From Leeuwenhoekiella palythoae (GTDB lineage: Bacteria > Bacteroidota > Bacteroidia > Flavobacteriales > Flavobacteriaceae): a DNA stretch of 64,000 nt. Below the pieces are notes generated by a model. That model was not told the DNA's origin and did not search any database. It saw only the letters and a list, made by a program, of their open reading frames with translations. The translations under genes were made by a program, and so were the position numbers. Where the stretch lies: contig NZ_FQXT01000001.1 of NCBI RefSeq assembly GCF_900130045.1, forward strand, positions 124,001 through 188,000. The letters are read 5' to 3'. Of the stretch, positions 62,009 through 64,000 are shown piece after piece (within the stretch, counting starts at the first letter, position 1; each line of letters begins with the position of its first letter).

Positions 62009-62081
62009 AAGATATTCTGTTAATTAAGGTTTTAAATTTTAGCTCCTTAAATATACATAAAAATCAAAATTTCTTATCTAT

Positions 62082-63797
62082 TTATCTCAAGTACTTAAAA
62101 TACCCTAACAAAACCTGATCATTCTCGATACGCGGAGTTTTAATTTCAAGTAAGCACGGGCGGTCGTTTTCGGCGTAGAATGCAACTTGAGCTTCAGCTA
62201 ACTCACCTTCATTTTCAGCTGAAAAATAGGCTAACCCATACATCTTGCATAAATGCGAAGCATCTAGATTATGAACCGTTTCAAAATAGGTTTCAAAGGC
62301 TTGAGAAGTTTTATCCCCGGGTAAAATCCTAAAAATCCCACCCCCGGAATTATTCACGACAATAATCTTAAAATCTTTTGGGAGGTGAGCATTCCAAAGG
62401 GCATTGCTGTCATAAAAAAAACTCAGATCACCTGTAATAAGTGTGGTGGGCATAGCACTTCCTACAGCAGCACCTACCGCCGTAGATGTACTGCCGTCAA
62501 TACCACTGGTTCCACGATTACAAAAAACCTTTAGAGTTTTATCTATATCAAAAAGCTGCACATAGCGCACAGTTGAGCTATTACCTAACTGCAATTGGCT
62601 GCCGGAACGCAGTCGAGAAAGAATGCGATCAAAAGCTTTAAAATCGCACCAACCCATATCTTGTATATATTCTTGATGTTTTAGATCTCGCTGGGTTCTT
62701 ACCGCAAGCCACTCCTTCTGATAATCACTGGAAACAGTTGAAGTTTGAGGTAAAAATTGATTCCAGAAATAATTTACAGGAACTTTAAAATGTTTATTCA
62801 GACAGAAAAACGTGTCATACGCTTTTTTAGGGTCAATGTGCCAATGCTGATCAGGTTGATATTCTCTCAAAAAGGCCTTGATCTTCTTTGAGATGATCAT
62901 TCCGCCGATGGTTACCAGTAATTCCGGCTGAAGGTTTTTAAATCCGTTATCGTCTAGCGAACCAATTATATTATCAATTCTTGTAAAAAAATTGGGATGA
63001 TGCAGATTAGAGGTCGTTTCGGTAAAAACCAAGACACTAGGATCATCTCCTAAAGTATCAAGAAATTGCTGTTCAATCGTATTGGGTTGCAGCACGCCCA
63101 CGATGACCAGCTTTCGCTTTGCGCTATTCCATTTCTTAACAAACGGCTGTAAATAGGCCTCCGTCAACTCCATCGATTTTACCGGTTCTTCCACAATTAT
63201 TGGATTTACCAGTTTTTCTTCGGTGGTATTGTAAAGCGGCTCGTAAAAAGGCACATTAATATGTACCGGACCTTGACCGCTTAGCGCTTCGTTTAAAGCT
63301 TTATTGATCTCTTGCTGGTTATGCTTAGTGGCTTCCCGCTGTTTCTGAATGAGTTTGGGATCGGTCAACGTGCTATCTGGCACATATTCAGAATATAAAT
63401 TTGCCGAATACAAAATGTGATTTTCAAACACATTACGCTGCCTAATGGTTTGCCCATCGCCTATATCAATACGCTCAATTGGCCTATCTGCCGAAATTAC
63501 CACCAAAGGAATATCGCTGTAAAAAGCCTCAGAAATCGCCGGATAATAGTTTAAAACCGCGCTGCCTGACGAACAAACTAACGCCACGGGCTTTTGAATT
63601 TGTTGGGCAATTCCCAATGCAAAAAACGCTGCTGATCGTTCATCGACCACGCTATAGGTTTTCATTTCAGGATGATGCGTAAAACCGATTGTTAACGGGG
63701 CATTTCGCGATCCTGGGGAGATTACAATGTGGTTGATTCCTTTTTCTAAACAAAGCAAAACCACAGATTGAGCGACGGGGATACTAGAATATTTCAT
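62082..63797 (-). CDS. menD: 2-succinyl-5-enolpyruvyl-6-hydroxy-3-cyclohexene-1-carboxylate synthase
   Basis: Thiamine-diphosphate enzyme joining isochorismate and 2-oxoglutarate in menaquinone synthesis. The 571 residues include the N-terminal NHIVISPGSRNAPLTIGF, VALVCSSGSAVLNYYPAISE, FNRIDIG-like ERIDIGDGQTIRQRNVF, CNRGTSGIDGSTSTAVGAAV and the ThDP/Mg site ITGDLSFFYDSNALWN with IIVVNNSGGGIF. It starts 31 nt after the menF stop and has its own promoter box. Confidence 0.95.
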   Translation of the reverse strand: MKYSSIPVAQSVVLLCLEKGINHIVISPGSRNAPLTIGFTHHPEMKTYSVVDERSAAFFALGIAQQIQKPVALVCSSGSAVLNYYPAISEAFYSDIPLVVISADRPIERIDIGDGQTIRQRNVFENHILYSANLYSEYVPDSTLTDPKLIQKQREATKHNQQEINKALNEALSGQGPVHINVPFYEPLYNTTEEKLVNPIIVEEPVKSMELTEAYLQPFVKKWNSAKRKLVIVGVLQPNTIEQQFLDTLGDDPSVLVFTETTSNLHHPNFFTRIDNIIGSLDDNGFKNLQPELLVTIGGMIISKKIKAFLREYQPDQHWHIDPKKAYDTFFCLNKHFKVPVNYFWNQFLPQTSTVSSDYQKEWLAVRTQRDLKHQEYIQDMGWCDFKAFDRILSRLRSGSQLQLGNSSTVRYVQLFDIDKTLKVFCNRGTSGIDGSTSTAVGAAVGSAMPTTLITGDLSFFYDSNALWNAHLPKDFKIIVVNNSGGGIFRILPGDKTSQAFETYFETVHNLDASHLCKMYGLAYFSAENEGELAEAQVAFYAENDRPCLLEIKTPRIENDQVLLGYFKYLR

Positions 63798-63804
63798 TGG
63801 AATT

Positions 63805-63812
63805 CAAAAATA
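63805..63812 (-). promoter_or_regulatory. -7 promoter box of menD, near-leaderless
   Basis: TATTTTTG, exact TAnnTTTG, ends 7 nt before ATG 63797, in the gap after menF. Confidence 0.5.
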
Positions 63813-63828
63813 CGACAAAGGCCAAATC

Positions 63829-64000
63829 TTAGAGAATACTGGCAATAGTTTGTGCTTTATTAACAGTTTCTTGCCACTCTTGCTTGGCGTCAGAGCCCGC
63901 GGTTATACCGCCGCCAACATAAAGCGATGCCATTTGAGGTTTAAATTGCATACACCTCAAATTCACATATAGTTCTGAAGTTTTCTTTACGGTTTTGTAG
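63829..64000 (-). CDS. menF: Isochorismate synthase (chorismate-binding), C-terminal part only
   Basis: The frame enters from the right edge and ends at 63829: the visible 56 codons read TVKKTSELYVNLRCMQFKPQ, then LYVGGGITAGSDAKQEW and the tail QETVNKAQTIASIL. LYVGGGI...S...EW is the end of the chorismate-binding fold shared by MenF, TrpE and PabB. Its place directly before menD, on the same strand, marks it as the isochorismate synthase that opens menaquinone synthesis. Confidence 0.82.
   Translation of the reverse strand, partial: YKTVKKTSELYVNLRCMQFKPQMASLYVGGGITAGSDAKQEWQETVNKAQTIASIL

Noticed and set aside
1-64000. Mobile elements, prophage, CRISPR, toxin-antitoxin or defence system
   Set aside because: Gene order and composition are housekeeping throughout; no transposase, integrase, repeat array or island boundary was seen.

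Overview
The window is ordinary core chromosome of a member of the Flavobacteriaceae (phylum Bacteroidota). Evidence for this is the gene content (PorT-type barrel, DUF6452/DUF6048 pair after rlmD, DUF3822 before rsmD, DUF4294, the menF-menD-DUF2853-cvfB-menB string), the near absence of Shine-Dalgarno sequences, and repeated TAnnTTTG boxes, the -7 element of the Bacteroidota primary sigma factor. I see no prophage, insertion sequence, CRISPR array or tRNA gene. I cannot name the genus.

Layout. 0-6 kb: a partial TPR sensor kinase, quinone-linked pyrD, pepT, an FKBP lipoprotein and rocD. 6-16 kb: rlmD, the DUF6452/DUF6048 envelope pair, a CPBP protease, a SPOUT rRNA methyltransferase, an M48 protease, a bifunctional RelA/SpoT, a Fur-like regulator and purA. 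16-28 kb: a zinc-ribbon metallopeptidase, a CYTH protein, an OstA-like LPS transport protein, a class III aminotransferase, a TPR protein, two tandem DUF368 (PopT-like) lipid carriers, aroE, a DUF349 protein and a beta-propeller lipoprotein. 28-32 kb (minus strand): a tightly coupled string of RecD-like helicase, DUF4126 protein, kdsB and an acyltransferase. 32-37 kb: DUF3822, rsmD, the RNase P RNA (minus strand), dnaX with a recoding site, and miaE. 37-46 kb (minus strand): PorT-like barrel, polyphosphate genes (sixA-ppk1-ppx), pdxH, RNase Z, pyrR-pyrB and DUF4294. 46-58 kb: M42 peptidase, topoisomerase IB, uvrA, LOG-family protein, a degenerate M1-like peptidase fused to a probable barrel, and a fused 2-oxoacid dehydrogenase E1. 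58-64 kb (minus strand): PH-domain pair and menaquinone biosynthesis (menB, menD, menF end).

Main points of interest. dnaX is split at an A10 run carrying an A AAA AAG slippery heptamer followed by a hairpin; the -1 frame runs open into the tau C-terminus, so gamma and tau are probably both made by recoding. Several TAnnTTTG boxes lie exactly 4 nt before a start codon (rlmD, the SPOUT methyltransferase gene, topoisomerase IB), predicting leaderless mRNAs; other boxes correct the likely start of pyrD, fur, dnaX, uvrA and the DUF4294 gene. A perfect 11-bp hairpin followed by T residues sits inside the start of the DUF3822 gene. The RNase P RNA overlaps the 3' end of a convergent gene. The fused E1 protein shows an Asp/Asn swap in its thiamine-diphosphate motif, and the M1-like protein has lost its zinc motif.
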